A stretch of DNA of 64,000 bases from Pseudomonas tensinigenes (GCF_014268445.2 NZ_CP077089.1:5005501-5069500); one strand, 5' to 3'; positions 1 to 8,855 are shown, numbered from the stretch's first letter. Program-made: numbers and translations. Notes: a model not told the origin generated them from the letters alone.

Positions 1-894
1 TCGAGCCGTTTTGCCGAGGGCAGCCGCGTCAGCCTGTTTACCGACAACGGTGTGATTCGCGGCAGTGTCTTGCCGCTGATGGCCTCCGGGCACGCGTTCA
101 ACACTGCCGTCGATGAAATGCCGATCAGTTGGGACCACGTCGAACTGCGCCTGGACGCCTATTGCGCGACCAAGGCCGATTGCGATTCCCTGGGTATCAG
201 CATCGGCGACGTGGTCGCGTTCGATCCGCTGCCGGAGTTCACCGAAAGCGGCCACATCAGCGCCCGTCACCTCGATGACAAGGCCGGGGTTGCGGCACTG
301 CTCGCGGCACTTAAAGCCATCGTCGACAGCGGTCAGGAACTGATGATCGACTGCCATCCGCTGTTCACCATCACCGAGGAAACCGGCAGCGGCGCGGCGG
401 CGGCATTGCCTTGGGACGTCAGTGAATTTGTCGGCATCGACATCGCGCCGGTCGCACCGGGGCAGCATTCCAGCGAACACGCGGTGAGTGTGGCGATGCA
501 GGATTCCGGCGGCCCGTATGACTATCACCTGTCGCGACATTTGCTGCGTCTGGCCGGTGAAAACGAACTGCCGGTGCGCCGTGACCTGTTCCGCTATTAC
601 TTCAGCGATGCGCATTCAGCGGTGACGGCGGGCCACGATATCCGCACGGCCCTGCTGGCTTTTGGTTGTGATGCGACCCATGGTTATGAGCGTACGCACA
701 TCGACAGCCTGGCGGCACTCAGTCGCTTGCTCGGCGCTTATATTCTGAGCCCGCCGGTGTTTGCCAGCGATGCGGCGCCGGCCAATGCTTCGCTGGATCG
801 CTTCAGTCATCAGATTGAACATGACACGCAGATGGAGAGCGATACGCGGGTGCCGTCGGTGGACAGTCTGGTGGGGCAGCGTTCCGACAGTTAA
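1..894 (+). CDS. M42-family metallopeptidase of the NAGGN osmoprotectant system (5' truncated)
   Basis: The frame is open from base 1, so the N-terminus lies outside the window and the GTG at 52 is probably internal. M42/M20-type metal ligands are visible: HLDDKAG, the Glu-Glu of TITEETGSG, the Asp of VGIDIAP, and a C-terminal THGYERTH His. Glutamyl aminopeptidases of this family have about 350-400 residues, so 297 or more visible codons are most of the enzyme. From family knowledge, the Pseudomonas version is encoded beside asparagine-synthase-like and GNAT genes for the dipeptide N-acetylglutaminylglutamine amide; those partners would be upstream and are not seen. The hydrophilic C-terminal tail after about position 770 looks non-catalytic. 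Confidence 0.85.
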   Translation, partial: SSRFAEGSRVSLFTDNGVIRGSVLPLMASGHAFNTAVDEMPISWDHVELRLDAYCATKADCDSLGISIGDVVAFDPLPEFTESGHISARHLDDKAGVAALLAALKAIVDSGQELMIDCHPLFTITEETGSGAAAALPWDVSEFVGIDIAPVAPGQHSSEHAVSVAMQDSGGPYDYHLSRHLLRLAGENELPVRRDLFRYYFSDAHSAVTAGHDIRTALLAFGCDATHGYERTHIDSLAALSRLLGAYILSPPVFASDAAPANASLDRFSHQIEHDTQMESDTRVPSVDSLVGQRSDS

Positions 895-911
895 ATCTTT
901 GTTGGCAGAAC

Positions 912-1002
912 CATCGCCTTCGCGAGCAGGTCGAATCGTCGCACCGTCGCTCCCACATTTGGAATGCGTTCCCCTGTAGGAGTGAGCCTGCTCGCGATGG
1001 CG
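912..1002. repeat. Degenerate REP pair
   Basis: Two inverted REP arms face each other: CTTCGCGAGCAGG near 918 and GGAGTGAGCCTGCTCGCGATGGCG near 980. The left arm is split by about 18 bases before it resumes with GCTCCCAC, so the element has decayed compared with the intact pairs elsewhere in the window. Confidence 0.7.
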
Positions 1003-1079
1003 TCAGTACAGGCAACACAAAACTGGCAGCCAACCAGCAATCGCCGTAGCATCCCGCCATTGATTCAGCCGAGGTGCCC

Positions 1080-1307
1080 ATGCTCATTCCCTACGACGCT
1101 CTTGAAGTCGACACCCTCACCCGCCTCATCGAAGATTTCGTCACCCGCGACGGCACTGACAATGGCGATGACACGCCGCTGGAAACCCGTGTGCTGCGCG
1201 TACGTCAGGCACTGACCAAAGGCCAGGCGCTGATCGTCTTCGACCCGGAAAGCGAGCAGTGCCAGTTGATGCTCAAGCACGATGTGCCCAAGCATCTGTT
1301 CGACTGA
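1080..1307 (+). CDS. YheU-family small protein
   Basis: This 75-residue protein begins MLIPYDAL and has the IEDFVTRDGTD segment typical of the YheU (UPF0270) family. The function of the family is not established. ATG 1080 was chosen over the in-frame GTG at 1074 because GAGG at 1071-1074 gives a properly spaced ribosome binding site for it. The protein is acidic with no signal peptide or membrane segment, so it is probably cytoplasmic. It converges on the csrA paralogue with only six bases between stops. Confidence 0.85.
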   Translation: MLIPYDALEVDTLTRLIEDFVTRDGTDNGDDTPLETRVLRVRQALTKGQALIVFDPESEQCQLMLKHDVPKHLFD

Positions 1308-1313
1308 AAATCC

Positions 1314-1499
1314 TCAGCGGAGCTTTTCGGTGGCCTGCTTGCGCTTGATCCGGTCATAGACCTCTGCGCGATGCACATTGACCTTCTGTGGCGCCTCGAC
1401 GCCAAAACGCACGCTAGAACCGTTCACTGACAGAACGCGCAAGGTGATGTCGTCACCGATTGAAATCAACTCACCAACGACACGGCTGAGTACAAGCAT
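1314..1499 (-). CDS. csrA: CsrA/RsmA-family RNA-binding regulator, divergent paralogue
   Basis: A 61-residue CsrA-fold protein that would bind GGA motifs in mRNA leaders and control translation. Visible family features are MLVLSR at the N-terminus, GDDI at 15-18, the VRFGVEAP core strand, and the RNA-contacting VHR with Arg44. It differs from canonical RsmA (MLILTRRVGE) with Ser5 and Val7-Val8, and its C-terminus is short and basic ([11 protein letters not shown]). Fluorescent pseudomonads carry several Csr/Rsm copies; this looks like an accessory one (RsmI-like) rather than RsmA or RsmE. It is monocistronic, on the opposite strand to yheU. Confidence 0.85.
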   Translation of the reverse strand: MLVLSRVVGELISIGDDITLRVLSVNGSSVRFGVEAPQKVNVHRAEVYDRIKRKQATEKLR

Positions 1500-1634
1500 G
1501 AGATTCGTCCTTCAGGGTTAGCGAACCCTGAAGATGCGCGGCTTACGGCAGCTCTACAATGCACGGCGAACAAATCAGTTTTGCCTTACACCCATACTCG
1601 CATCGAGCCGTCAGACGTTTCCGACAAATAGCCG

Positions 1635-1967
1635 TCAGGCCGCCGAAAAGCGCGGCCCGAACAGAATCACGCTGGCGCCGATTACGCACAACGCCACGCC
1701 GATCCAGTCAGATCCCAATGGGCGTACCCGCTCGACTACCATCAGCCAGCCAATCGACGCAACGATGTAGATCCCGCCATAAGCGGCGTAGGCACGACCG
1801 GCATAGTTGGCTTCAACACGGGTCAACAACAGTGCGAACAGGGTCAGGCTGAGCAGTGCAGGAATCACCCACAACGCACTTTTACCCTGACGCAGCCACA
1901 TGAAGAAGGCGAAACAACCGGCGATTTCAAACAGCGCCGCGAGGAAAAACCACAAGTAATTGAGCAT
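1635..1967 (-). CDS. YnfA/UPF0060 small membrane protein
   Basis: 110 residues with about four hydrophobic helices and the family hallmarks [20 protein letters not shown] and the C-terminal VILFGPR. Members are inner-membrane proteins with a small-multidrug-resistance-like topology; substrates are not settled, so a transport role is only inferred. ATG 1967 gives the usual family length (about 108-110); a longer in-frame extension to 2021 adds residues that do not resemble a membrane protein start. No partner gene is coupled to it. Confidence 0.85.
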   Translation of the reverse strand: MLNYLWFFLAALFEIAGCFAFFMWLRQGKSALWVIPALLSLTLFALLLTRVEANYAGRAYAAYGGIYIVASIGWLMVVERVRPLGSDWIGVALCVIGASVILFGPRFSAA

Positions 1968-2030
1968 TGACGCGTCTCGACAGGGTGACCATTGCGGCCA
2001 CCCTAACGACGCCGCCGACAACGGGCAAGG

Positions 2031-2846
2031 TCAGCCGTTGTTCTGTTTGGCTTTGGCGCGCATTTTTTCCGCCATGGAAGTCATTTCGTTGTAGAGCAGT
2101 TGCGGGTTCTTCTGCTTGATTGCCCAGGCCATGCGCCCTTGTTCGTGGGGCAGGATCATGAATTCGCCGGCCGCTACTTGCTGATAGATGTAGTCGGCGA
2201 TATCCGCCGCGGTGATCGGCGAACTTTCCAGCAACTTGCCGACCTGCGCTTTCATCGCCGGCGTCGGGCCACGGAAAGAGTCGAGCAGATTGGTCTGGAA
2301 GAATGACGGACAAACCACATGCACGCCGACTTCCTGTTGTGCCAGTTCAATCAACAGACTTTCCGAAAGCGCCACCACGCCAGCCTTGGCCACGTTGTAA
2401 TTACTCATCGCCGGGCCCTGCATCAGCGCGGCCATGGAGGCGATGTTGATGATCTTGCCTTTGCTTTGTTCAAGCAACGGCAGGAACGCCTTGCAACCCT
2501 TGACCACGCCCATCAGGTTGATCGCGATCTGCCAGTCCCAGTCTTCCAGCGACAGCTCGCTGAAGAAACCGCCCGACGCAACACCGGCGTTGTTGACGAT
2601 GATGTCGATGCCACCGAGCTTCTCTTCGCAGGCTTGGGCGAATGCGGTGAGCTGGCTGTAATCACGCACATCGCAGCGCTGAACAAAACCGTCACCGCCC
2701 GCCTCGCGGACCATTTTCAAGGTTTCCTGCAGGCCGGGTTCGCTGACATCGGACAAGGCCAGTTGCCAGCCTTCACGCGCCCAGCGCAGCGCGATTTCGC
2801 GACCCAGGCCCGAGCCCGCACCAGTGATCATCATGCGATTTTGCAT
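2031..2846 (-). CDS. Short-chain dehydrogenase/reductase (SDR)
   Basis: 271-residue classical SDR. The Rossmann motif is TGAGSGLGRE near residues 8-17, followed by NNAG, a catalytic Ser in INIASMAAL and the YNVAK Tyr-Lys pair. The substrate cannot be read from sequence; the family includes acyl, keto and sugar oxidoreductases. ATG 2846 is used because upstream in-frame codons translate a REP element and low-complexity basic sequence. The C-terminal part (IKQKNPQLLYNEMTSMAEKM) is a helical extension seen in some Pseudomonas SDRs. It appears monocistronic; downstream is ynfA after a gap of 63 bases. Confidence 0.8.
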   Translation of the reverse strand: MQNRMMITGAGSGLGREIALRWAREGWQLALSDVSEPGLQETLKMVREAGGDGFVQRCDVRDYSQLTAFAQACEEKLGGIDIIVNNAGVASGGFFSELSLEDWDWQIAINLMGVVKGCKAFLPLLEQSKGKIINIASMAALMQGPAMSNYNVAKAGVVALSESLLIELAQQEVGVHVVCPSFFQTNLLDSFRGPTPAMKAQVGKLLESSPITAADIADYIYQQVAAGEFMILPHEQGRMAWAIKQKNPQLLYNEMTSMAEKMRAKAKQNNG

Positions 2847-3175
2847 AGCACACAGCCTTGTTGTTCCGGGGAAGATGCGCCGAGTGTAGCGAAGGATCGG
2901 CGCGCGCCCACGCTCCATCAAGTTGCTGAATGCAAGATCAAAAGATCGCAGCCTTCGGCGGCTCCTACTTGGATTCGTGTAGGAGCTGTCGAGTGAAACG
3001 AGGCTGCGATGTTTTCGCTGCAAAGGAAATAATCGAGCAATCCAAATACATTAAAAAAACATTGAATTTTCTTTCACGCGCACCGGTCGGAATTTGTAAG
3101 CCGTCTGGAATTACTTAGTCTCCAGTCGCCCTTGAATACCAAGACTTCTCGAACACTATCAACAAGGAAATCGAC
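2847..3175. other. Intergenic region with a degenerate REP pair
   Basis: 329 bases between the SDR and DUF3309 genes. Bases 2936-3010 hold inverted arms AGATCGCAGCCTTCGGCGGCTCCTAC and GTAGGAGCTGTCG...GAGGCTGCGAT; the second arm is interrupted. The AT-rich stretch 3030-3075 probably carries the promoter of the small downstream gene, but no clear -35/-10 pair could be fixed. No other gene is seen. Confidence 0.6.
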
Positions 3176-3328
3176 ATGGGCACAATTCTAATCATTATCC
3201 TGATCCTGTTGCTGATCGGTGGTCTGCCGGTCTTCCCGCACTCCAGAAGTTGGGGTTACGGTCCATCGGGCATTATCGGCGTGGTGTTGGTGGTGCTGTT
3301 GGTCCTGCTGTTACTCGGTCGGATATAA
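3176..3328 (+). CDS. DUF3309-family two-helix membrane peptide
   Basis: A 50-residue peptide: MGTILIIIL... gives one hydrophobic helix, then a short loop with PVFPHSRSWGYGPSG, then a second helix (IIGVVLVVLLVLLLL). The LPVFPHSRSWGYGPSG loop is the signature of the DUF3309 family, whose function is unknown. A ribosome binding site (AAGGAAA at 3164-3170) lies just upstream and a strong rho-independent terminator follows, so it is a genuine stand-alone gene. It was found by reading the gap because it is short. Confidence 0.85.
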   Translation: MGTILIIILILLLIGGLPVFPHSRSWGYGPSGIIGVVLVVLLVLLLLGRI

Positions 3329-3344
3329 CGCTTCAAGCGTAAAA

Positions 3345-3376
3345 AGAAAGAGGCCCTGTTCAGGGGCCTCTTTTTT
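3345..3376 (+). terminator. Rho-independent terminator after DUF3309 gene
   Basis: GAGGCCCCTG-type stem (GAGGCCCTGTTCAGGGGCCTC) followed by TTTTTT; preceded by an A-rich run, so it may also serve the opposite strand. Confidence 0.85.
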
Positions 3377-3405
3377 ATTGCGCGGATTTTATTGTCGGCA
3401 AGCGA

Positions 3406-5499
3406 TCAATCCGGCTTGCCGTGAATCACGCCAGCGGTGTTATCCATCAGGCTTTTGGTCGCCGTTTGCAGGAACGCTTCCAGCTTGAGTTTCAACTCGG
3501 CGGTACGCGGTGCATTCGGCACCACTTCGGCGTGCGGATTGGCGCCCAACTGGTACTGCCAGATCTTCGGCCCCATGTCTTTGTCTCTCGGCAACACCAG
3601 AATCTGGTCGGCCGTGACGATAGCGGTGGTCTGCTCACTGCCCGACGGCTTGATCACACCGAAACCGGTGTCGCCTTCCGGCAGGTTGAGCAAGTCGCGA
3701 CCCCAGCACTGATGACGCACTTCGCCACCGAGACGGCCCATGATGGTCGGCACAATGTCGATCTGCGTGCCGACAGTGTGGTCACGGGTACCGAATTTCT
3801 CCTGGATGCCCGGCGCAATCATCAGCATCGGCACGTTGAAGCGGCCCAGGTCCATTTCGGTAATCTGGCGCTCGTTGCCGAAACCGTGGTCGCCGACGAT
3901 GACGAACAGGGTTTCCTTGAAGTACGGCTCTTTGCGCGCCTTCTCGAAGAACTGACCCAGCGCCCAGTCCGAGTAACGCATGGCGGTCAGGTGCTCGTTG
4001 AGCGAGCCACGATCGGTTACGCGCTCGACCGGCAACGGCGTTGGCAAGGCATACGGTGTGTGGTTGGACAGGGTTTGCAGCAGCGCGTAGAACGGCTTGC
4101 CGTTTTCCCGCGCCTTCAACTCCTGCAAACCACGGTCGAACATGTCCTGGTCGGACACGCCCCACGTCGGATCGGAGAACACCGGGTTGACGAAGTCGTT
4201 ACGGCCAACGAAGTTGGTCATGCCCTGGTTGCTGAAGAAGCCCGACTGGTTGTCCCAGGCGAAGTCGCCGTTGTAGACGTACACGTCGTCGTAATCACGA
4301 GCGCTGAGCACCTGCGGCAGGCCGGACAGCTTGTGGCTGCCTTCCGGGGTCTGCATCAGGTATTCGAAACCTGGCAGATTGGGGAAGCAGGCCATGGTCG
4401 CGAACATGCCCTGGTGGGTGTGCGTACCGTTGGAGAAGAAGCGGTCGAACAACAGGCCTTCCTTGGACAGTTTGTCCAGGTACGGTGTGATGTTGCCCGG
4501 CGCGCCCAACGCACCGACCGAGTGACCGGCCATGCTTTCCATCAGGATCACCACGACGTTCTTGATCGGCAGGGTCTTGTCGGCCGGCGGCGTGTAATCA
4601 CGGCGCACGGCGGCAATATCGGCATCGACCAGTTTGTCGTCAGGCATCAGCAGCATGTCACGCACGACTTTCTGCGCTTGCTCCTGCGGCAACGTCGCTT
4701 TCCAGATGTTGTCGCGATCTTCGCCCATGCGCGACTTGGCGGCCTCGATCAGCGACAGCGTGGCGTTGAGGCCGAGTTGGTTGGCGAAGTTGGAATCAGT
4801 GGTGTAGACGTCACCCCAACGCATTGGCGGGCCCTGACGCAGAGTGCCGCGAGCGGCGACCACGCAGATCAACAGGCAGACCACGAATACAGCCAGGCGG
4901 GTGTACCACGGCGCGACCTGGCGGCTGCTGACGCTGCCACCGCTGAAAGGCCCGCGCGGACGGGTGGCACGGTCGGCGCCTTTGAACGCCAGCGTCAGGA
5001 TGACGGTGCCAATGGCCCACGCCAGCAAGTAGCGGACCACCGGAAAACCGTACCAGAGCATGCTCATCACGGTTTTCGGGTCTTCTTTCACGTACTGGAA
5101 CACCAGACCATTGAGGCGCTGGTGGAACTCACGGTAGAAGTCCATCTCCATCAGGCCGAGGAACAGCGCAATGCTCGACGCGACCGTCAGCCACAGACGG
5201 AAGAAACCGCGCGCAGCCATGGCGCGCGCACTGAACAGTGCCAGCACCAACGGAATGCACAGGTAAACCACCAGGCGCAGGTCGAAACGCAGGCCGTTGG
5301 CGAAGGCTTCGAGGAAGGTCGAAGCCGGGGTGTCGAGGATCATCTCGCGGTTGTAGACCAGCAGCGCGAGGCGCAGCACGGAAAACATCACCATCATGAC
5401 CAGTGCACACAGCAGCGTGTAGGCCAGATGCGATTTGACGGTCGGTTGCAGCAGGCGAGCGGAAGATCGCTGCTGATTCAGGGCGTCCGGGTTTGCCAT
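3406..5499 (-). CDS. LtaS-like phosphoglycerol transferase / sulfatase-fold membrane enzyme
   Basis: 697 residues. Several membrane helices occupy about residues 25-220, followed by a periplasmic alkaline-phosphatase-fold domain. Catalytic landmarks are ILMESM with Glu321, the NGTHTHQG loop (358-364) holding the nucleophile Thr, SNHTPY with His480, and VGDHG with Asp537-His538. The family includes lipoteichoic-acid synthase and enzymes that transfer phosphoglycerol to periplasmic glucans. Gram-negative members usually modify glycans or lipids in the periplasm; the exact acceptor is inferred, not visible. The gene is monocistronic. The opposite strand is open for about 700 codons, a compositional shadow. 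Confidence 0.85.
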   Translation of the reverse strand: MANPDALNQQRSSARLLQPTVKSHLAYTLLCALVMMVMFSVLRLALLVYNREMILDTPASTFLEAFANGLRFDLRLVVYLCIPLVLALFSARAMAARGFFRLWLTVASSIALFLGLMEMDFYREFHQRLNGLVFQYVKEDPKTVMSMLWYGFPVVRYLLAWAIGTVILTLAFKGADRATRPRGPFSGGSVSSRQVAPWYTRLAVFVVCLLICVVAARGTLRQGPPMRWGDVYTTDSNFANQLGLNATLSLIEAAKSRMGEDRDNIWKATLPQEQAQKVVRDMLLMPDDKLVDADIAAVRRDYTPPADKTLPIKNVVVILMESMAGHSVGALGAPGNITPYLDKLSKEGLLFDRFFSNGTHTHQGMFATMACFPNLPGFEYLMQTPEGSHKLSGLPQVLSARDYDDVYVYNGDFAWDNQSGFFSNQGMTNFVGRNDFVNPVFSDPTWGVSDQDMFDRGLQELKARENGKPFYALLQTLSNHTPYALPTPLPVERVTDRGSLNEHLTAMRYSDWALGQFFEKARKEPYFKETLFVIVGDHGFGNERQITEMDLGRFNVPMLMIAPGIQEKFGTRDHTVGTQIDIVPTIMGRLGGEVRHQCWGRDLLNLPEGDTGFGVIKPSGSEQTTAIVTADQILVLPRDKDMGPKIWQYQLGANPHAEVVPNAPRTAELKLKLEAFLQTATKSLMDNTAGVIHGKPD

Positions 5500-5798
5500 G
5501 TCGTTTTAGGACCCATTGGAAGTTGAAGTTGCAAAAATACAGCGGCGCCAGGCCCTCTATTGGTCATTCCAGACCCCGGGGCTTGCGCAGTGCGCAAATG
5601 TTGCACGATCACCCGCACCATTGCCATTGATTACTGCCCCGCCGCCAGACACTTTCATTTGCAGCAGCGGGCAAACAGCGCGGGCGAATTGTCGGGAACA
5701 CTTTGTGAAAATTTCGTGCAACGCATATCTGGAAACACAATATAGATACAAAACAAAACGCCCCGAATCGATCGGGGCGTTTGCCTGTACACGCGACT
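5500..5798. other. Intergenic region between LtaS-like and START genes
   Basis: 299 bases. It contains the terminator of the START gene at its right end and AT-rich sequence near 5690-5755. No coding potential was recognised. Confidence 0.5.
5755..5782 (-). terminator. Rho-independent terminator of the START-domain gene
   Basis: Perfect stem AACGCCCCGAATCGATCGGGGCGTT with flanking A and T runs, 17 bases past the stop of the gene at 5799; the symmetric flanks suggest it can work in both directions. Confidence 0.85.
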
Positions 5799-6404
5799 TT
5801 ACTTCTCGGCGCGTTCTTTCAGAGCTTTCAAGGTATTGAACGGCGCATCGACGACAAACTTGTTGGCAACCATCGCCGGCACGCTGCCGCCTGGCTCGGT
5901 GTGCACTTGATAGGTCACTTCAACCTGGTCGCCCTTCGGTACGAACTTCCAGAAGCCTTTGACCTGCTGCACGCGGACAAAGCCTTTTTCTTCAGGAACG
6001 TACGTCGGCAGCCCCTTGAGGTTGCGGGTCAGGCTGCCGTCGGCGCCTTCGACGGTGGTGACTTCGATCACCGAGTCACGCGGAGTTACCGGCCAAGGCG
6101 TATTGAACTGGCTATAGGTCCAGCTCTTGTCGCCTTCGTGCTTGAGCAGTTTCTGGGTCTTGCACTCGTGAATCCAGGCGCACGCGCCGGAGACGTCTTC
6201 CTGCAGTGCGCGCAGTTTGGCAACGGTGGTTTTCATCAGCGCAACGCCCTGGTAGGACTTGTAGTCCGAACCCGGCACTTCACTGAGGGAAACCTTGATG
6301 CCGTCCTCGTTCTTGGCGACTTTCCAGTCTTCAGCATGAGCGACGGACGTGGCCAGCACAGCGGTCAAACCACACAACACAGCGATACGATGCAGCGAAC
6401 CCAT
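5799..6404 (-). CDS. Periplasmic START-domain lipid-binding-type protein
   Basis: 201 residues. An N-terminal signal peptide ends near SVAHAEDW (Ala-X-Ala cleavage), followed by a START/Bet v1-like domain with VPRDSVIEV-type strand (VTPRDSVIEVTTVEG) and the WKFVPKGDQVEVTYQVHTEPGG segment typical of bacterial START proteins. Members bind hydrophobic ligands; the ligand here is unknown. ATG 6404 is chosen because it opens directly into the signal peptide. It lies 41 bases downstream of the cysteine-cluster gene and may be cotranscribed with it. Confidence 0.85.
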   Translation of the reverse strand: MGSLHRIAVLCGLTAVLATSVAHAEDWKVAKNEDGIKVSLSEVPGSDYKSYQGVALMKTTVAKLRALQEDVSGACAWIHECKTQKLLKHEGDKSWTYSQFNTPWPVTPRDSVIEVTTVEGADGSLTRNLKGLPTYVPEEKGFVRVQQVKGFWKFVPKGDQVEVTYQVHTEPGGSVPAMVANKFVVDAPFNTLKALKERAEK

Positions 6405-6445
6405 AGTCTTATTCCTTATTGTTGAAGTTCCGTTCGTTTGACACA

Positions 6446-6700
6446 TCACGCCGCCGTCATCTGCTCCCACCAGCCGATCAGTTTGATCGCTTCTTCCGAG
6501 CTGCTACCACAGACTTCGACATCCGCCGCGAAGCCGGAACAGACCGGCGGGCGCTCCGGGCGGCCGAAAATGCTGCAGAGGTTTTCGACCGAGAGTTGCA
6601 CGCAACGTTCGCCAGCAGGTTTGCCATCAGGCATGCCGGGAATCGGCGAACTGATGGAAGGGGCAATGCAGCAAGCGCCACAGCCTTCACGGCATTTCAT
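6446..6700 (-). CDS. YkgJ-family cysteine-cluster protein
   Basis: 84 residues with the family pattern CREGCGACC at the N-terminus, then CVQLSVENLCSIFGRPERPPVC. These cysteines resemble a zinc or iron-sulfur binding cluster of the CxxCxxCC (YkgJ/UPF0153) family, whose biochemical role is not established. The length is typical for the short subgroup. It is followed on the same strand by the START gene. Confidence 0.85.
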   Translation of the reverse strand: MKCREGCGACCIAPSISSPIPGMPDGKPAGERCVQLSVENLCSIFGRPERPPVCSGFAADVEVCGSSSEEAIKLIGWWEQMTAA

Positions 6701-6866
6701 GACGAACGTTTCCTCGCGACGGGCGATGTGTAAAAGGGACGCGGAACAGAGTAACCGCTAAAACGGCTGTTTTAAATTCCCTGAACCGGGGTTTTTGGCG
6801 ATAACTGAATATGACTGACCAGTCTCCGACAAAGCGTCTGGTCTGCGGGTCACAGATGACCTGAAT

Positions 6867-7337
6867 TTACTGCTTGAATTCGAAATCCAGCGCCGCACCT
6901 TCGACTTCGCGACGCTCTTCGTTGCGCAGTTGCAACTGCATTTCGTTGCTGAGCAAGCGGCCGTTGAGCTGGAATCCGTTGTTTTTCTCGCCAAACATCT
7001 GCGGCAGGATCGGCTCGCGCTTGGGCATTTCAACCGTGCCTTGGGGTTTCAATTCCTCGACCATGTCCTTGGGCAGGCTCAAATCGAGTTTGGCCGACGG
7101 CAACTTGGTTTTTACCACTTCACTGGCGGGTTTCGATTTCGAGGCAACTGGCTTGCGCTTCTTGATGACTTTTTGCTGAGGTTTCTTCGCGGGAGCTGCC
7201 TTCTGCGCAGCCGTGCCTTTTTTAGCGGGACTCGTCGCAGCCGGTTTTTCCTGAACTGCAGCGGCCACGACGCCAGGCGCATGACCGATCATCAGCAAAC
7301 CCAGCAACACCCAAGCAGCAGGAAAAATCGCTTTCAT
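6867..7337 (-). CDS. Secreted Lys/Ala/Pro-rich hypothetical protein
   Basis: 156 residues. A hydrophobic signal-like segment (MKAIFPAAWVLLGLL...GVVAAAV) is followed by a low-complexity linker rich in Lys, Ala and Pro (about residues 32-75). The C-terminus is more conserved-looking (LPKDMVEELKPQGTVEMPKREPILPQMFGEKN). Such proteins are sometimes mislabelled as translation initiation factor IF-2 because of the Lys/Ala-rich part; no GTPase motif is present. It is probably periplasmic. ATG 7337 is used because it gives a clean signal peptide. Function unknown. Confidence 0.7.
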   Translation of the reverse strand: MKAIFPAAWVLLGLLMIGHAPGVVAAAVQEKPAATSPAKKGTAAQKAAPAKKPQQKVIKKRKPVASKSKPASEVVKTKLPSAKLDLSLPKDMVEELKPQGTVEMPKREPILPQMFGEKNNGFQLNGRLLSNEMQLQLRNEERREVEGAALDFEFKQ

Positions 7338-7415
7338 GAACCCAACGACGCTAACGGCAGAGGGCCATATGCTCGCTTGTTGAACGCCACAAGACAAGCA
7401 TCACCCACCGCTCGT

Positions 7416-8855
7416 TCAGAATCCGCCAGCGGTTTCCTGACACAGTTGCGTCGCCAACAGACCCAGAGTCATCAACGCCCGCTCCGCCTCGCGGTTCCAC
7501 GGAATCCCGCAGTTCAGGCGGATACAGTGGTTGAACTGCTCGGTATTACTGAAGATCAGCCCCGGGGCAATGCTGATGCCCTGCTGCAACGCACGCACAT
7601 GCAATTCTTGTGTATTGACCCTGCCCGGCAGACTCACCCAAAGGATGAAACCGCCCGTGGGCCGGGTCATTTGCGTGCCTTCGGGGAAGTACTGCTGCAC
7701 CGCCAACTGGAAGGCGCTGAGGTTTTTCCGGTATTCCTGGCGGATGTACCGTAAATGCCGGTCATAACCACCGTTTTCCAGATAAGCGGCAATCGCCATC
7801 TGCGTCACGCTGCACGCCGAGTGGGTACTGAAGGTCTGCAAGCGCTGGATTTCCTGCTGATACTTGCCCGCGATCATCCAGCCGATGCGTACGCCGGGTG
7901 ACAAGGTTTTGGAGAAGCTCGAACAGTAGATCACCCGATCCAGCCGGTCATAAGCCTTGAGCGCTTTGGTTTTGCCTTGCTCGAACATCAGTTCGCCATA
8001 GATATCATCTTCGACGATCTGGATATCGAAGTCCGAGGCCAGGCGCAGCAACTGTTTCTGCCGTTCTTCGGGCATGGTGCCGCCCAGCGGATTGCTCAGC
8101 CGCGTGGTCAGCACCAGCGCTTTGATCGACCATTGGTTGGCCGCCAGTTGCAGGGCTTCGAGGCTCATGCCGGTGGCGGGATCGCTGGGGATCTCGATGA
8201 CTTTCAGGCCGAGCAGGTCAGCCAGTTGCAGCAGACCGTAATACGTCGGCGACTCAGCGGCGATCAGATCGCCCGGCCGGGTCAGCACACGCAACGACAT
8301 CTGCAGGGCATCGACGCAACCGTGGGTGATCACCACTTCTGACGGATCGACCACCACACCAGCATCGCGCATACGGATCGCTACCTGCCGGCGCAGCGGT
8401 TCAAAGCCGGGGCTGAACATGTAGCTGAAGGCGCGTGGGCTATGGAAACGGGTGACCTTGGCCAGTTGCTGATGCAGTGCGCGCACCGGCAAGTAGTCGA
8501 CACTGGGCACTGCGGCACCGAGCGGGAACACGCCTTCGCGGCGCGACTCGACCAGCACTTGCTGAATGATGCTGCTGCGAGTGACCAGACCGGGACGCTC
8601 GACCCGGGCAATGTCCGGCGTCGGCGCAGTCAGCGCAGGTGTCTGGTGCACGTAATAACCGGATTGCGGGCGCGCCCGAATCAAGCCCTGATCTTCGAGA
8701 TTGGCGTAAGCCTGCAAGACCGTCGCATGGCTGACATTGAGCTGCGAACTCATCTTGCGCACCGAAGGCACGCGCTCCCCCGGTTGATAGACACCACGGC
8801 GGATGTCTTCGGCCAGTTGCTGAGCAATACGTTGGTAGAGCAAGAGATTGGTCAT
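7416..8855 (-). CDS. MocR-type GntR/aminotransferase regulator
   Basis: 479 residues with a GntR-type winged helix at about 1-70 (PGERVPSVRKMSSQLNVSHATVLQAY) fused to a fold-type I aminotransferase domain (about 80-479). PLP-binding residues are visible: Asp283/284 and Tyr286 in VEDDIYGEL, and Lys316 in SSFSKTLSPG. MocR proteins use PLP or an amino-acid/PLP adduct as effector and usually control a neighbouring gene. Here the gene faces a 200-base gap containing the OmpA operon terminator rather than a divergent partner, so the target is unclear. Confidence 0.9.
   Translation of the reverse strand: MTNLLLYQRIAQQLAEDIRRGVYQPGERVPSVRKMSSQLNVSHATVLQAYANLEDQGLIRARPQSGYYVHQTPALTAPTPDIARVERPGLVTRSSIIQQVLVESRREGVFPLGAAVPSVDYLPVRALHQQLAKVTRFHSPRAFSYMFSPGFEPLRRQVAIRMRDAGVVVDPSEVVITHGCVDALQMSLRVLTRPGDLIAAESPTYYGLLQLADLLGLKVIEIPSDPATGMSLEALQLAANQWSIKALVLTTRLSNPLGGTMPEERQKQLLRLASDFDIQIVEDDIYGELMFEQGKTKALKAYDRLDRVIYCSSFSKTLSPGVRIGWMIAGKYQQEIQRLQTFSTHSACSVTQMAIAAYLENGGYDRHLRYIRQEYRKNLSAFQLAVQQYFPEGTQMTRPTGGFILWVSLPGRVNTQELHVRALQQGISIAPGLIFSNTEQFNHCIRLNCGIPWNREAERALMTLGLLATQLCQETAGGF

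Noticed and set aside
3421..5526. 701-codon open frame on the plus strand opposite the LtaS-like gene
   Set aside because: Product is rich in His, Arg, Gln and Val without domains; the minus strand encodes a full enzyme with catalytic residues. High-GC coding strands often leave such shadows.
6867..7337. Translation initiation factor IF-2 label for the Lys/Ala-rich protein
   Set aside because: There are no GTPase motifs and a signal peptide is present; similarity to IF-2 is only compositional.
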